In this document: positions 33,352 to 41,392 of the stretch, piece by piece
How the letters are laid out: each line of letters opens with the position of its first letter
Numbering within the stretch: position 1 is the stretch's first letter
Source of the DNA: Nocardioides caeni
GTDB lineage: Bacteria; Actinomycetota; Actinomycetes; Propionibacteriales; Nocardioidaceae
Length of the DNA: 64,000 nt
Reading direction: 5' to 3'
Assembly (NCBI RefSeq): GCF_004912195.1
Contig: NZ_STGW01000010.1
Location: 43,268 to 107,267 of the forward strand
The notes under the pieces: generated by a model
Told to the model about the DNA's origin: nothing
The model's database searches: none
The model's input: the letters and a program-made list of their open reading frames with translations, nothing else
Made by a program: the position numbers and the translations under genes

Positions 33352-33944
33352 TCCAGCTGCTCGAGGCCAAGGGCTTCGAGATCCTCGCCGCGGTCGACAA
33401 CCTGCCGGAGCTGCAGCGGGCGCTCGCCGACCCGCGTGCCGACGCAGCCGTGGTCGACGTCCGGATGCCGCCCACGTTCACCGACGAGGGCCTGCGCGCG
33501 GCGATCGAGGCGCGCGCCGCCCGGCCGGGCTTCCCGGTCCTCGTGCTGTCGCAGTACGTCGAGCAGCTCTATGCCCGCGAGCTGCTGGCCTCCGGCGAGG
33601 GAGCCGTCGGCTACCTCCTCAAGGACCGGGTCGGCGACGTCACGGAGTTCGTCGACGCCCTGCACCGGGTGGCGGCCGGCGGCACCGTCCTGGATCCCTC
33701 CGTGGTGGCGGCCGTGCTGGACCGCCGCCGTGATGCCCCCGTCGAGCGGCTCACGGCCCGCGAGCGCGAGGTCCTGGCGCTGATGGCGGAGGGCCGCGCC
33801 AACGCCGGCATCGCGCAGTCGCTCGTGGTCACCGAGAAGGCGGTGGCCAAGCACATCAACAGCATCTTCGCGAAGCTCGACCTGCCGACCGACGCCGACG
33901 ACCACCGCCGGGTCCGCGCGGTCCTGGAATGGCTGCGGGTCTGA
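33294..33944 (+). CDS. LuxR/NarL-type response regulator
   Basis: A 216-residue response regulator. The receiver has the acidic pair in LAEDHALLR, the phospho-acceptor Asp in AAVVDVRMPP, and the Lys in YLLKDRVGD. The C-terminal LuxR helix-turn-helix is RLTAREREVLALMAEGRANAGIAQSLVVTEKAVAKHINSIFAKLDL. GTG 33294 has GGGAGGT upstream and lies inside the 3' end of the kinase gene, so the two proteins are translationally coupled. Likely targets are the divergent MmpL gene and itself. Confidence 0.92.
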   Translation: MPAARLVLAEDHALLRAGLIQLLEAKGFEILAAVDNLPELQRALADPRADAAVVDVRMPPTFTDEGLRAAIEARAARPGFPVLVLSQYVEQLYARELLASGEGAVGYLLKDRVGDVTEFVDALHRVAAGGTVLDPSVVAAVLDRRRDAPVERLTAREREVLALMAEGRANAGIAQSLVVTEKAVAKHINSIFAKLDLPTDADDHRRVRAVLEWLRV

Positions 33945-33978
33945 CCCGAACCCGACCGGTGGAGTGCCGCGCTCGCGG

Positions 33979-34755
33979 TCAGCGAGCGAGGGCCGCCACC
34001 AGCTCCCGGGCATCGGCGGGCTGCAGCGGCAGCTCCTCGACCCACATCCGGCAGCGGGTCGAGAGCCGCTCGTCGAGCTTGGCCGACAGGTTGTCGAGGT
34101 GGGGGTTGAGCTCCGGGGAGCGGCGCGCGAGGGCCACGAGACGGCGCGGCGTCACCTCGGCAGCCGTGCCGCAGGCGGGCAGCTGCTGCTCGAGGAGGTC
34201 GGCGGCCGCGGCGCGGCGCATGGCGTCCTCGAGCGCACCGAGCGACGCGGTGCTCCCCGTGCTCTCAGCGCCGTCGGTGCTCCCCGCAGCGCCGGAGGCG
34301 AGCTCGATCACCACCAGACCGTGGGTCCGCGACACCTCGCGCTCCGAGGTGTGTCCGTCGGCCGCCGCGCGGTAGAGGTCGGCCACCTGGGCCTGGAGGT
34401 GGTGCAGGGTCGCGAGGCCGGTCAGCGGGTCGGCGCAGGTGAGGCACGTGTAGTGCCGCTGGACCGCATCCCCCCAGGCGAGCGCGGCTCGTCGTACGAG
34501 ATCGGGCGGGGCGGGCATCCCGTCGATCGCCATCAGCGTGGCGTCCAGGTCGCGCAGGCAGACGTCGAGGCTCTCCCCCTCCAGGGCGTACGTCGTCCCG
34601 AACTCCTCCGCCGCGACGCCGAGGACGGCGTCGGGGACACCGTCGGGGCTGGCGGTGATCAGGACGGCAGCGAGGGCGCGGCCACCCGCCGGGATGACCG
34701 CGCGGGGCAGCGGCTGCGGTGGGACGGCGCGGTGCCTTCCGGGCTGCTGGTCCAT
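33979..34755 (-). CDS. Degenerate GGDEF-like protein next to the ECF sigma gene
   Basis: A 258-residue soluble protein. Residues 109-114 read DPLTGL, the entry motif of GGDEF diguanylate cyclase domains, followed by a helix (ATLHHLQAQVADLYRA) and a strand (HGLVVIELA), but no GGDEF catalytic loop is visible. A CLTC pair sits just before. The first 100 residues are not recognised. It is therefore probably a catalytically dead GGDEF relative. ATG 34755 follows GGCGGAGGGACC. It is divergent from the membrane-fused ECF sigma factor, an arrangement that suggests a partnership or shared control. Confidence 0.6.
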   Translation of the reverse strand: MDQQPGRHRAVPPQPLPRAVIPAGGRALAAVLITASPDGVPDAVLGVAAEEFGTTYALEGESLDVCLRDLDATLMAIDGMPAPPDLVRRAALAWGDAVQRHYTCLTCADPLTGLATLHHLQAQVADLYRAAADGHTSEREVSRTHGLVVIELASGAAGSTDGAESTGSTASLGALEDAMRRAAAADLLEQQLPACGTAAEVTPRRLVALARRSPELNPHLDNLSAKLDERLSTRCRMWVEELPLQPADARELVAALAR

Positions 34756-34956
34756 GGTCCCTCCGCCTTTCCGGGGCGCTCGGTTCTGGACAGGCCTGAC
34801 GATGACCTGACAGTGACCTGACACCGCAACCGCCGGTTGATGACGCGACACCCGGGATCGGATCTGGCCCGGTCTGACGCCGGCCTGCGCCGTGTGGTGC
34901 GCGTCATGTCCCGAGGCCGACCGGCACTATCCACGGTCTCGTCCGTTGGACCTCTC

Positions 34957-36567
34957 GTGACGGCTGCACTCTCGGAACTCGACGACGACCGCGCGCTCCT
35001 CAGCCGCGCGCGCGAGGGGGACCAGGACGCCTACGCCCAGCTCTTCGCCCGTCACCGCGCCTCAGCCGTCAGCTTCGCGACCCGGCTCGCCGACGCCGAC
35101 CACGCCGAGGACCTCGTCGCCGAGGCGTTCGCCCGCGTCCTCGACGCGCTGCAGCGCGACCTCGGGCCGACCGTGTCGTTCCGCTCCTACCTGCTGACCT
35201 CCATCCGGAGCGTGTGGATCAACACGCTGCGGGCCGAGCGACGCTATGACCTGATCGACGACTACGAGACGCTCCCCCCGACCGAGGAACTGAAGTTCGT
35301 CGACGATCCGGAGAAGCGCTTCGACGACCGTGCGGTCGCCGAAGCGTTCGAGCGTCTGCCGCAGCGGTGGCAGGCCGTGCTCTGGTACACCGCGGTCGAG
35401 GACCTCCCGCACGGCGAGGTCGCCGACCTGCTGGGCATCAAGCCCAACGCGGTCGCCGCGCTGAACTTCCGGGCACGCGAGGGCCTGCGCAAGGAGTACC
35501 TCAGCTCGCACATCGCCGACGCCGCCGACCCCGCCTGCAGCACGTGGGCGCCGCTGCTGCCCGCCCACGCCCGCGGATCCGTCGACCGTCGCAAGAAGGC
35601 CGGGCTGACGGCCCATCTCGACGAGTGCGTGTGCTGCGCTGCCGCGCTCGCCGATCTCGACGACGTCAATCGGCGCCTCGGTGCCCTGCTCCTGCCGGTC
35701 GTGCTGGGCCCTGGTGCCGGCGGCTTCGCCCTCACCGCGGGCGCCGGAGGGCTCTGGGCCGCGATCGGCGCCTGGTGGCTGGGTGTCGTGGACTGGGGCC
35801 GACGCCTGGTCAGCAACGGGTCGCGCTGGGCGCTGGCCGCGGCCGTGGCGGTCGTCGGCGTCGGTGCCGCCGTCGCGGTGCCTCTCGTCGCCGGGGAGTC
35901 GGACGAGCGCCCGGCGTCGGCGTCATCGGCCGCGGCGCCGGACACCGCTGACCCCGCCGACACCACCGACACCACCGACGCCGTCGAGGACGCCGCCCGA
36001 CCGGCGCCGGTCGAGCCGGTCGATGCTGCGCCGACACCGACGGTCGAGCCCGCCCCGGCCCCGACCGTCGGCCGCGGGTCGGTCGACCGCCCCCGCCCGG
36101 TCGACCCGGTCGACCCTGCTGTTCCCAGGGACCCGGCGGACCCCACCGAACCCGTGACCCCGACCCCTCCGGCGGCGCCCGTCGTCGACGTCGCGCTCGG
36201 TGGGCCCGACGTCGACCAGCTCGCCGTGCTGCGCCACACCCTGTCGCGGGTCGTCCTGCCGGTGCGCAACGTGCCGACCGACTCCGTGGTCACCGTGACG
36301 GTCACCAACGTCGTCGGCCTCGCCTGGGCCGGGGGAGCGGGCTGGCGCTGCCCGGCCGCCCTCGGTGGCCTTCCCGACGGGGACCTCCAGACCACCACCA
36401 CGACGATCACCTGCACGTGGACCGGCGCTCGGAGCGCGAGCGTGGAGCTGCCGATCCGGTTGATGACCTCCGGCAGCTCGGAGCTTGCCGCGCGGGTCGC
36501 GCCGCCCGCCGGCCACGACGACCCGAGGCTCGGCAACAACACCGCCACCGCCGTGATCCTGCCCTGA
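34957..36567 (+). CDS. ECF sigma factor fused to zinc-finger, membrane and extracellular domains
   Basis: A 536-residue protein. Sigma region 2 covers about residues 12-98 (HAEDLVAEAFARVLDALQRD, SFRSYLLTSIRSVWINTLRAERR). Region 4 covers 125-180 (LPQRWQAVLWYTAVEDLPHGEVADLLGIKPNAVAALNFRAREGL). An anti-sigma-like zinc motif H220-x3-C224-x2-C227 follows, then a membrane helix near 291-312, a Pro/Thr/Val/Asp-rich linker (315-415) and an extracellular domain with two Cys (WRCPAA, ITCTW). So the sigma factor carries its own anti-sigma and sensor parts. GTG 34957 is proposed; an in-frame ATG at 34837 would overlap the divergent gene's promoter. Confidence 0.85.
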   Translation: MTAALSELDDDRALLSRAREGDQDAYAQLFARHRASAVSFATRLADADHAEDLVAEAFARVLDALQRDLGPTVSFRSYLLTSIRSVWINTLRAERRYDLIDDYETLPPTEELKFVDDPEKRFDDRAVAEAFERLPQRWQAVLWYTAVEDLPHGEVADLLGIKPNAVAALNFRAREGLRKEYLSSHIADAADPACSTWAPLLPAHARGSVDRRKKAGLTAHLDECVCCAAALADLDDVNRRLGALLLPVVLGPGAGGFALTAGAGGLWAAIGAWWLGVVDWGRRLVSNGSRWALAAAVAVVGVGAAVAVPLVAGESDERPASASSAAAPDTADPADTTDTTDAVEDAARPAPVEPVDAAPTPTVEPAPAPTVGRGSVDRPRPVDPVDPAVPRDPADPTEPVTPTPPAAPVVDVALGGPDVDQLAVLRHTLSRVVLPVRNVPTDSVVTVTVTNVVGLAWAGGAGWRCPAALGGLPDGDLQTTTTTITCTWTGARSASVELPIRLMTSGSSELAARVAPPAGHDDPRLGNNTATAVILP

Positions 36568-36571
36568 TCCT

Positions 36572-36633
36572 GCGCTGATCGGGCGCTGATCGGGCGCTGA
36601 TCGGGCGCTGATCGGGCGCTGATCGGGCGCTGA
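36572..36633 (+). repeat. Five and a half 11-bp tandem repeats after the ECF gene
   Basis: GCGCTGATCGG is repeated five times exactly (36572-36626) with a partial sixth copy. A degenerate copy at 36561-36571 includes the ECF stop codon. The repeat places a TGA in different frames every 11 bp. Function unknown. Confidence 0.9.
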
Positions 36634-36691
36634 GCCTCGGCTGAGCCCGGGCCCACCGCCAGCAGGTGGCCCTGCTCGTCGCGGAACTTCT

Positions 36692-36717
36692 GAAATCTTT
36701 TTTCCGAAGTCGCGTAA
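36692..36717 (+). promoter_or_regulatory. Candidate ECF-type promoter in the 500-bp gap after the sigma gene
   Basis: GAAAT (36692-36696), a 16-bp spacer containing a T6 run, and CGTAA (36713-36717). The AAT/CGT pairing at this distance resembles ECF-sigma promoters, and it stands out in an otherwise GC-rich gap. It would drive the mini-ORF at 36802 and possibly reach the nitroreductase gene. No other gene is visible between 36568 and 37065. Confidence 0.4.
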
Positions 36718-36801
36718 GGAGCGGGCGGGTCGACCGTCGGATGGGGTGAGGGACGCCAAAGAAACGTCCCGTCCGCCCAGCCGACCGAAGGAGTGCGCAC
36801 G

Positions 36802-36846
36802 ATGTCCCAGTCCCCACGCGTGCCGCACGTCCGGAGAGCAGGCTGA
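36802..36846 (+). CDS. Possible 14-aa leader peptide or small protein
   Basis: ATG 36802 has GAAGGAG seven bases upstream and opens a 14-codon frame (MSQSPRVPHVRRAG) that ends in TGA at 36846. It lies 85 bp after the ECF-type promoter and 220 bp before the nitroreductase. The ribosome binding site is better than that of many genes here. It could be a regulatory leader peptide or chance. Confidence 0.3.
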   Translation: MSQSPRVPHVRRAG

Positions 36847-37065
36847 GGTGTCCGGGAAGCGAGCGGCGGGGCGATCCCACTGGTGGCGGGCGCTGACCCG
36901 TCGCCGGCCCACGTCGGGCCCGTCGGATCGCGCGGGAGCCCATCGCGCGGTCCATCGTGGCCGTCGCAACCGGACATCGATGGCGGAGGGAGCGGTCGGG
37001 GAGCAGGCGGTGGCTGGGGGGGCCCGCCTGCTCCCCGGACCCCCTCCTCCTCGATACTCGGAGGC

Positions 37066-37713
37066 ATGAACCCGGTCGACATCGCCGAGCCGCTCCGGTC
37101 CCGCTGGAGTCCGAGTTCCTTCGACCCCACCCACGAGCTGACGACCGCCGAGCTGAGCCGGCTGCTCGAGGCCGCCCAGTGGGCGCCGAGCGGCGGCAAC
37201 CGGCAGCCGTGGCGCTTCTTCGTCGCGCCCCGCGGCAGCGCCGTCCACGACGTCCTGGTGCCCCACCTCAGCCGCGGCAACTCCGGCTGGGTGCCCCGCG
37301 CCTCGGCGGTCCTGATCGCCACCGCGCTCCTGGCCGACGAGGGCGAGGAGCCCGGCGACCCGACCTTCCCCGCCTACGGCGTCGGCCTGGCCGCCGGCCA
37401 GGTGGTCCTGCAGGCGCGGGCGATGGGACTGCACGCGCACCAGTTCGCGGGATTCGACCACGACGCCGTGGCCGCTGCGCTGGAGGTGCCGGCGCACGCG
37501 AAGGTGCTGACCGGGATCGCGGTCGGGAGGCGCGGCGCACCGGACGGGATGTCGGAGCGCGACGCCGAGCGAGACCACCGCGAGCGCCGCCGCCTCCCGC
37601 TCGCCGAGATCGCCTTCGGCGCGCGGTGGGGCGAGCCGTTCCCCGGCCTGCAGGCCTCCGGCCCCACGGTCGCCGAGGTCGCCGAGGCCGCCGAGGACCC
37701 CGGTGGCGCCTGA
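37066..37713 (+). CDS. Nitroreductase family protein
   Basis: A 215-residue FMN-dependent nitroreductase-like protein. The FMN-contacting start SRWSPSSFDPTHELTTAELSRLLEAAQWAPSGGNRQPWRFFV is characteristic, and GVGLAAGQVVLQARAMGLHAHQFAGFD is the conserved central helix. Such enzymes reduce nitro compounds, quinones or flavin with NAD(P)H. GATACT ends seven bases before ATG 37066, so it is probably leaderless. Its stop lies inside the start of the next membrane-protein gene, which overlaps by 11 bp. Confidence 0.88.
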   Translation: MNPVDIAEPLRSRWSPSSFDPTHELTTAELSRLLEAAQWAPSGGNRQPWRFFVAPRGSAVHDVLVPHLSRGNSGWVPRASAVLIATALLADEGEEPGDPTFPAYGVGLAAGQVVLQARAMGLHAHQFAGFDHDAVAAALEVPAHAKVLTGIAVGRRGAPDGMSERDAERDHRERRRLPLAEIAFGARWGEPFPGLQASGPTVAEVAEAAEDPGGA

Positions 37714-38188
37714 CGACCTGCCGCGCACCGGGAAGGTGGTTGCCGGCCTCGTCGTTGCGTTGCTGCTCGTCAACCTCCCGCTCGGTCACCACCTGTGGCA
37801 GGAGTGGCGGCTCGACCGCGACGGACGGGACGTCGTCGCGGAGGTGAGCGCCACCGACGTACTCAAGGAGGAGACGGACCCGCACTACGTCGTGCGCTTC
37901 CGCCTGCCCGAGGACGTCGATCCCGAGGAGCGGGTCTGGCCGGCCGACGTCACGCGTGCGTCCTGGCAGCGGGCGGAGGACAGCGGCGAGATCCGGGTCC
38001 GGGTACTGCCCGGCCGCCCCGGCACCCAGGAGGTCGAGGGCGCCCGCGCCAGCGCCCTGGGGCTGATCGTGGTCGGCGTGGTCGACGGCGTCCTGCTGCT
38101 GGTCGCCGCGATGCTCTGGCGCCACCACCGCCGCCGCGTCCACGACGCACCGGGGTCCGACGCGGGACCTGACACACTGCAGGCATGA
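37703..38188 (+). CDS. Two-helix membrane protein of unknown function
   Basis: A 161-residue protein with one N-terminal membrane helix (VVAGLVVALLLVNLPLGHHLW), an extracytoplasmic domain of about 85 residues (EVSATDVLKEETDPHYVVRFRLPEDVDPEE, RVRVLPGRPGTQEVEG) and one C-terminal helix (LGLIVVGVVDGVLLLVAAMLW). The layout resembles DUF3592-type proteins, but the match is not certain. GTG 37703 overlaps the nitroreductase end and its stop overlaps the peroxidase ATG, so all three genes form an operon. A redox-related envelope role is only suggested by context. Confidence 0.65.
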   Translation: MAPDDLPRTGKVVAGLVVALLLVNLPLGHHLWQEWRLDRDGRDVVAEVSATDVLKEETDPHYVVRFRLPEDVDPEERVWPADVTRASWQRAEDSGEIRVRVLPGRPGTQEVEGARASALGLIVVGVVDGVLLLVAAMLWRHHRRRVHDAPGSDAGPDTLQA

Positions 38189-38664
38189 CCAGTCTCCACG
38201 ACTTCTCCGCGACGTCCATCGACGGCCAGGAGGTCGACCTGTCGTCGTACGACGGCAAGGTGGTCCTCGTCGTCAACACCGCCTCCAAGTGCGGCTTCAC
38301 CCCGCAGTACCAGGGACTCCAGGCGCTCCAGGACGAGTACGGCGAGCAGGGCCTCGTCGTCCTCGGCTTCCCCTGCGACCAGTTCGGTCACCAGGAGCCC
38401 GGCACCGAGGACGAGATCGCCACCTTCTGCGAGCGCAACTTCGGTGTCACGTTCCCGCTGTTCTCCAAGATCGACGTCAACGGCGACGACGCCCACCCGC
38501 TCTATCGGTGGCTCAAGGACGAGCAGGGCGGCCTGCTCGGCGGCAAGATCAAGTGGAACTTCACCAAGTTCCTCGTCGGCAAGGACGGCCAGGTCCTCGA
38601 CCGCTATGCGCCCACCACCAAGCCCGAGAAGCTCGGCGGCGACATCCAGAAGGCCCTCGGCTGA
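38185..38664 (+). CDS. Glutathione peroxidase family thiol peroxidase
   Basis: A 159-residue peroxidase of the GPx fold. The peroxidatic Cys is in NTASKCGFTPQY (in place of selenocysteine), the Gln in FPCDQFGHQEPG, and the Trp-Asn pair in IKWNFTKFLVGKDG, completing the catalytic set. Cys in FPCDQ is the usual resolving Cys of thioredoxin-dependent members, so it probably uses thioredoxin or mycothiol rather than glutathione, which actinobacteria lack. ATG 38185 overlaps the membrane-protein stop. It ends the nitroreductase operon. Confidence 0.93.
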   Translation: MTSLHDFSATSIDGQEVDLSSYDGKVVLVVNTASKCGFTPQYQGLQALQDEYGEQGLVVLGFPCDQFGHQEPGTEDEIATFCERNFGVTFPLFSKIDVNGDDAHPLYRWLKDEQGGLLGGKIKWNFTKFLVGKDGQVLDRYAPTTKPEKLGGDIQKALG

Positions 38665-38688
38665 GACCAGCCTCCGGGGCTCGCTCGG

Positions 38689-38842
38689 GCTGTAACACGC
38701 TGTTGGCGGCTCTATGCGACCTGCGTCGGGTGTAACACGTCGTCGGCCGACCTGGGCGGCCTGTGCCGGATGTACACGACCCGTGCAGCGGCGAAATCCG
38801 ACGACACGGGTCGCCTACATCGATCAACAACGTGTTACAGGC
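38689..38842. repeat. Double-palindrome intergenic element, copy A
   Basis: The outer arms are GCTGTAACACGCTGTTG (38689 onward) and CAACAACGTGTTACAGGC (38825-38842). The inner arms are CACGACCCGTGC (38775-38786) and CACGGGTCG (38805-38813). An extra TGTAACACG lies at 38731. The outer and inner arms recur in copy B at 54671-54783. Both copies begin shortly after a stop codon and share a preceding CCGGGGCTCGC. No ORF explains it. Confidence 0.8.
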
Positions 38843-38890
38843 CTGAAAGCCCCCGACAGTCCCGACAGCCCCATCAGCCCCACCGGCAAC

Positions 38891-38932
38891 GCACCGCGCC
38901 CCCCGACCATCGGCGGTCGGGGGGCGCGGTGC
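38891..38932. terminator. Strong bidirectional terminator between peroxidase and MmpL genes
   Basis: An 18-bp perfect stem (arms 38891-38908 and 38915-38932, rich in GCGCCCCCCGACC) with a 6-base loop lies between convergent genes, 33 bp from the MmpL stop. Confidence 0.85.
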
Positions 38933-38965
38933 GTTCGATGTGAGCGGTGCGACGGGTGACGAAGG

Positions 38966-41338
38966 TCAGACGCTCGCGAGCTCGCGGTCGGGGTCGAGGT
39001 CGTCGTCGAGGTCGGCGATGTTGAGCGGCGCCGAGTCGCGCTCGAGCGACTCGCCCTCGATGTCGACGTTGGGGAGGATCCGGTCCAGCCAGGCGGGGAG
39101 CCACCAGGCCTTGTCGCCCAGGATGTAGAGCAGCGACGGGATCAGGACCATCCGGACGATGAAGGCGTCGAACACGATGGCCATGGCCAAGGCGAAGCCC
39201 ATCGACTTGATGATCGCGTCGTCCTCCATGATGAAGCCGGAGAACACGGCGATCATGATGGCCGCGGCCGCGGTGACGACGCGGGCGCTGTTGCGGAAGC
39301 CGTCGACGACCGCCTCATGGGTGGAGAGGCCGTGGACGTGGGCTTCGCGCATCCGGGTGACCAGGAAGACCTGGTAGTCCATCGCGAGACCGAACACCAC
39401 ACCGATCACGAAGATCGGGATGAAGCTGACCAGCGGCTGGCCGTCGAAGATCCCGAAGGCACCCTCCTGGAAGACCGCGACGGTCGCGCCGAGCGTGGCC
39501 AGGACCGACAGCAGGAAGCCGAGGGTCGCGGTCAGCGGGATCAGGATCGAGCGGAACACCAGCACCAGCAGGAGGAACGCGAGGCCGATGACGACCGCCA
39601 GGTAGGTCGGCAGGGCGCCGTTGAGCTGGTCGGACACGTCGGTGGTGATCGCGGTCAGGCCGGTCACGCCCACGACGGTGTCGGTCTGGTCCTCGATCGA
39701 GCTCTGGCCGGCCCGCAGGTCGTCGAGCAGGTCCAGGGTGGCAGGGTCGTCGGGGCCGGAGGACGGCGTGAGCTGGATGATCGCACCGGTCGCCGGGCCG
39801 TTGGAGGCACCCGTGTCGTCGCGCGGGGCGTTGGTCGCCACCAGCTGGGCGTTGGCGACGCCGTCCTGGCCGGCGGCCCAGTCGACGACCTGCTCGAAGG
39901 CCTCGTCGCGCTGGCCGTCGTCGGCGATGTCGCGACCGTCGACCACCACCACGAAGGTGCCCTGGCGTCCGGCGCCGAAGGCGTCCTCGCTCAGGTCGGC
40001 GGCCTTGCGCTGGGTGGTGTCGGAGGGGGCGGTGCTGTCGCTCGGGAACGCCAGGTACATCTGACCGATCGGGAGGGAGAGCGCGCCGAGGACGATGACG
40101 ACGCCCGCCACCCAGGCCACCGGCGCCTTGGCGAGGACCCGCGCCCAGCGCACGCCGTTGTTGAGCACGCGACCGTGGTCGTCGCGGGTCGGACGGTACT
40201 TGCGGACCTGGCCGCCGAACGCCTTCGACTTGGTCACGCCGAGCAGGGCGGGCAGCAGCGTCAGCGCGACGAGTACGGCGATCAGGACCGTCGCGGCGGC
40301 GGCGAGGCCCATGCTCGTGAGGAAGGGGATGCCCACCACGGACAGGGCGGACAGCGCGATCAGGACGGTGAGACCGGCGAAGACGACCGCGGAGCCCGCC
40401 GTACCGACCGCGATGCCGGCTGCGTGCTGGCGGTCGTCGGTGTGGTGCAGCTCGGTGCGGTAGCGGGCCAGGATGAAGAGCGTGTAGTCGATGCCGACGG
40501 CGAGGCCGATCATCGAGGACAGGGCGGTGGTGGAGGAGCTGAGATCCATCACGGCGGTCATCGCGCTGACGCCGGCCATGCTGAGGGCGACGCCGAAGAT
40601 CGCGTTGAGCAGCGGCATCCCGGCCGCCATCAGGGAGCCGAAGGTCAGCAGGAGGACGAACAGCGCGATCCCGAGGCCGATCAGCTCGGCGGTGCCGCCG
40701 GGCGCCTCCATCACGGCCATGCCCTGGCCGTTGGCCTCGGCGATCAGGCCGGTCTCGTCGGTGGTCTCGGCGAGGAGCTCCTTGAAGGCGTCGACGGACG
40801 CAGCGTCGAGGTCGGCGACCGTCTCGAGGTCCCACTCGAAGGACATGGTGCCGATCCGGCCGTCCTCGGACAGTGGGGAGACAGCGGCGGCGTCGGCCTC
40901 GGCAGCCGTGACGTCACCGCCGGACTCGGTGGCAGCGTCGACGTACATCTGGCGCTGGTCCTCGGCGGCGGCCGTCGGGTCGACGAGGCCGGGCTGGACG
41001 GCGTCGGGGTCCATCTGGGGCAGGCCGTGGATGGCGTCGATCAGGTCGGCGATGGCGGCCTCGTAGGGGGCCTCGTCGAGCGTGTGGCCCTCGGGTGCGG
41101 CGACCACGACGTTGACGGTCGCGTCGTCGAAGGCGTTGCCGGCGTCGGGGAAGAGCTCCTGCTGGATGTCAGCGGCCTCCTCCGACGGGATGCCGGGGAT
41201 GGTGAACTCGTCGCTGAAGGGCTTGGAGGCGGTCGCGGCGATCGCGCCGACAGCGACGACCAGCACCAGCCATCCGGCGATGAACAGCGGCCAGCGCCGA
41301 TAGGCGGTCGAGCCGAGGCGATAGAGCAGGCGGGCCAT
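38966..41338 (-). CDS. MmpL/RND-type membrane transporter, second copy
   Basis: A 790-residue MMPL-family transporter with about 12 membrane segments. After the first helix a large periplasmic domain (about residues 40-210) precedes helices 2-6 (VGIDYTLFILARYRTELH); the second half repeats this with FGLAMDYQVFLVTRMREAH. The C-terminal 30 residues are acidic (DLDDDLDPDRELASV). ATG 41338 has AGGAGACC upstream. It lies 54 bp downstream of a co-directional TetR gene with its own operator, so it is probably an exporter induced by the TetR ligand. It is only distantly similar to the MmpL at 29850. Confidence 0.9.
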   Translation of the reverse strand: MARLLYRLGSTAYRRWPLFIAGWLVLVVAVGAIAATASKPFSDEFTIPGIPSEEAADIQQELFPDAGNAFDDATVNVVVAAPEGHTLDEAPYEAAIADLIDAIHGLPQMDPDAVQPGLVDPTAAAEDQRQMYVDAATESGGDVTAAEADAAAVSPLSEDGRIGTMSFEWDLETVADLDAASVDAFKELLAETTDETGLIAEANGQGMAVMEAPGGTAELIGLGIALFVLLLTFGSLMAAGMPLLNAIFGVALSMAGVSAMTAVMDLSSSTTALSSMIGLAVGIDYTLFILARYRTELHHTDDRQHAAGIAVGTAGSAVVFAGLTVLIALSALSVVGIPFLTSMGLAAAATVLIAVLVALTLLPALLGVTKSKAFGGQVRKYRPTRDDHGRVLNNGVRWARVLAKAPVAWVAGVVIVLGALSLPIGQMYLAFPSDSTAPSDTTQRKAADLSEDAFGAGRQGTFVVVVDGRDIADDGQRDEAFEQVVDWAAGQDGVANAQLVATNAPRDDTGASNGPATGAIIQLTPSSGPDDPATLDLLDDLRAGQSSIEDQTDTVVGVTGLTAITTDVSDQLNGALPTYLAVVIGLAFLLLVLVFRSILIPLTATLGFLLSVLATLGATVAVFQEGAFGIFDGQPLVSFIPIFVIGVVFGLAMDYQVFLVTRMREAHVHGLSTHEAVVDGFRNSARVVTAAAAIMIAVFSGFIMEDDAIIKSMGFALAMAIVFDAFIVRMVLIPSLLYILGDKAWWLPAWLDRILPNVDIEGESLERDSAPLNIADLDDDLDPDRELASV

Positions 41339-41392
41339 GTGAGGTCTCCTGGGGTGAGGGATGGTGCCGGGGTCTCCGGCGCGGGGAAGGGG

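Noticed and set aside
36572..36633. CRISPR array
   Set aside because: The 11-bp units are directly adjacent without spacers and no cas gene is present; it is a simple tandem repeat.
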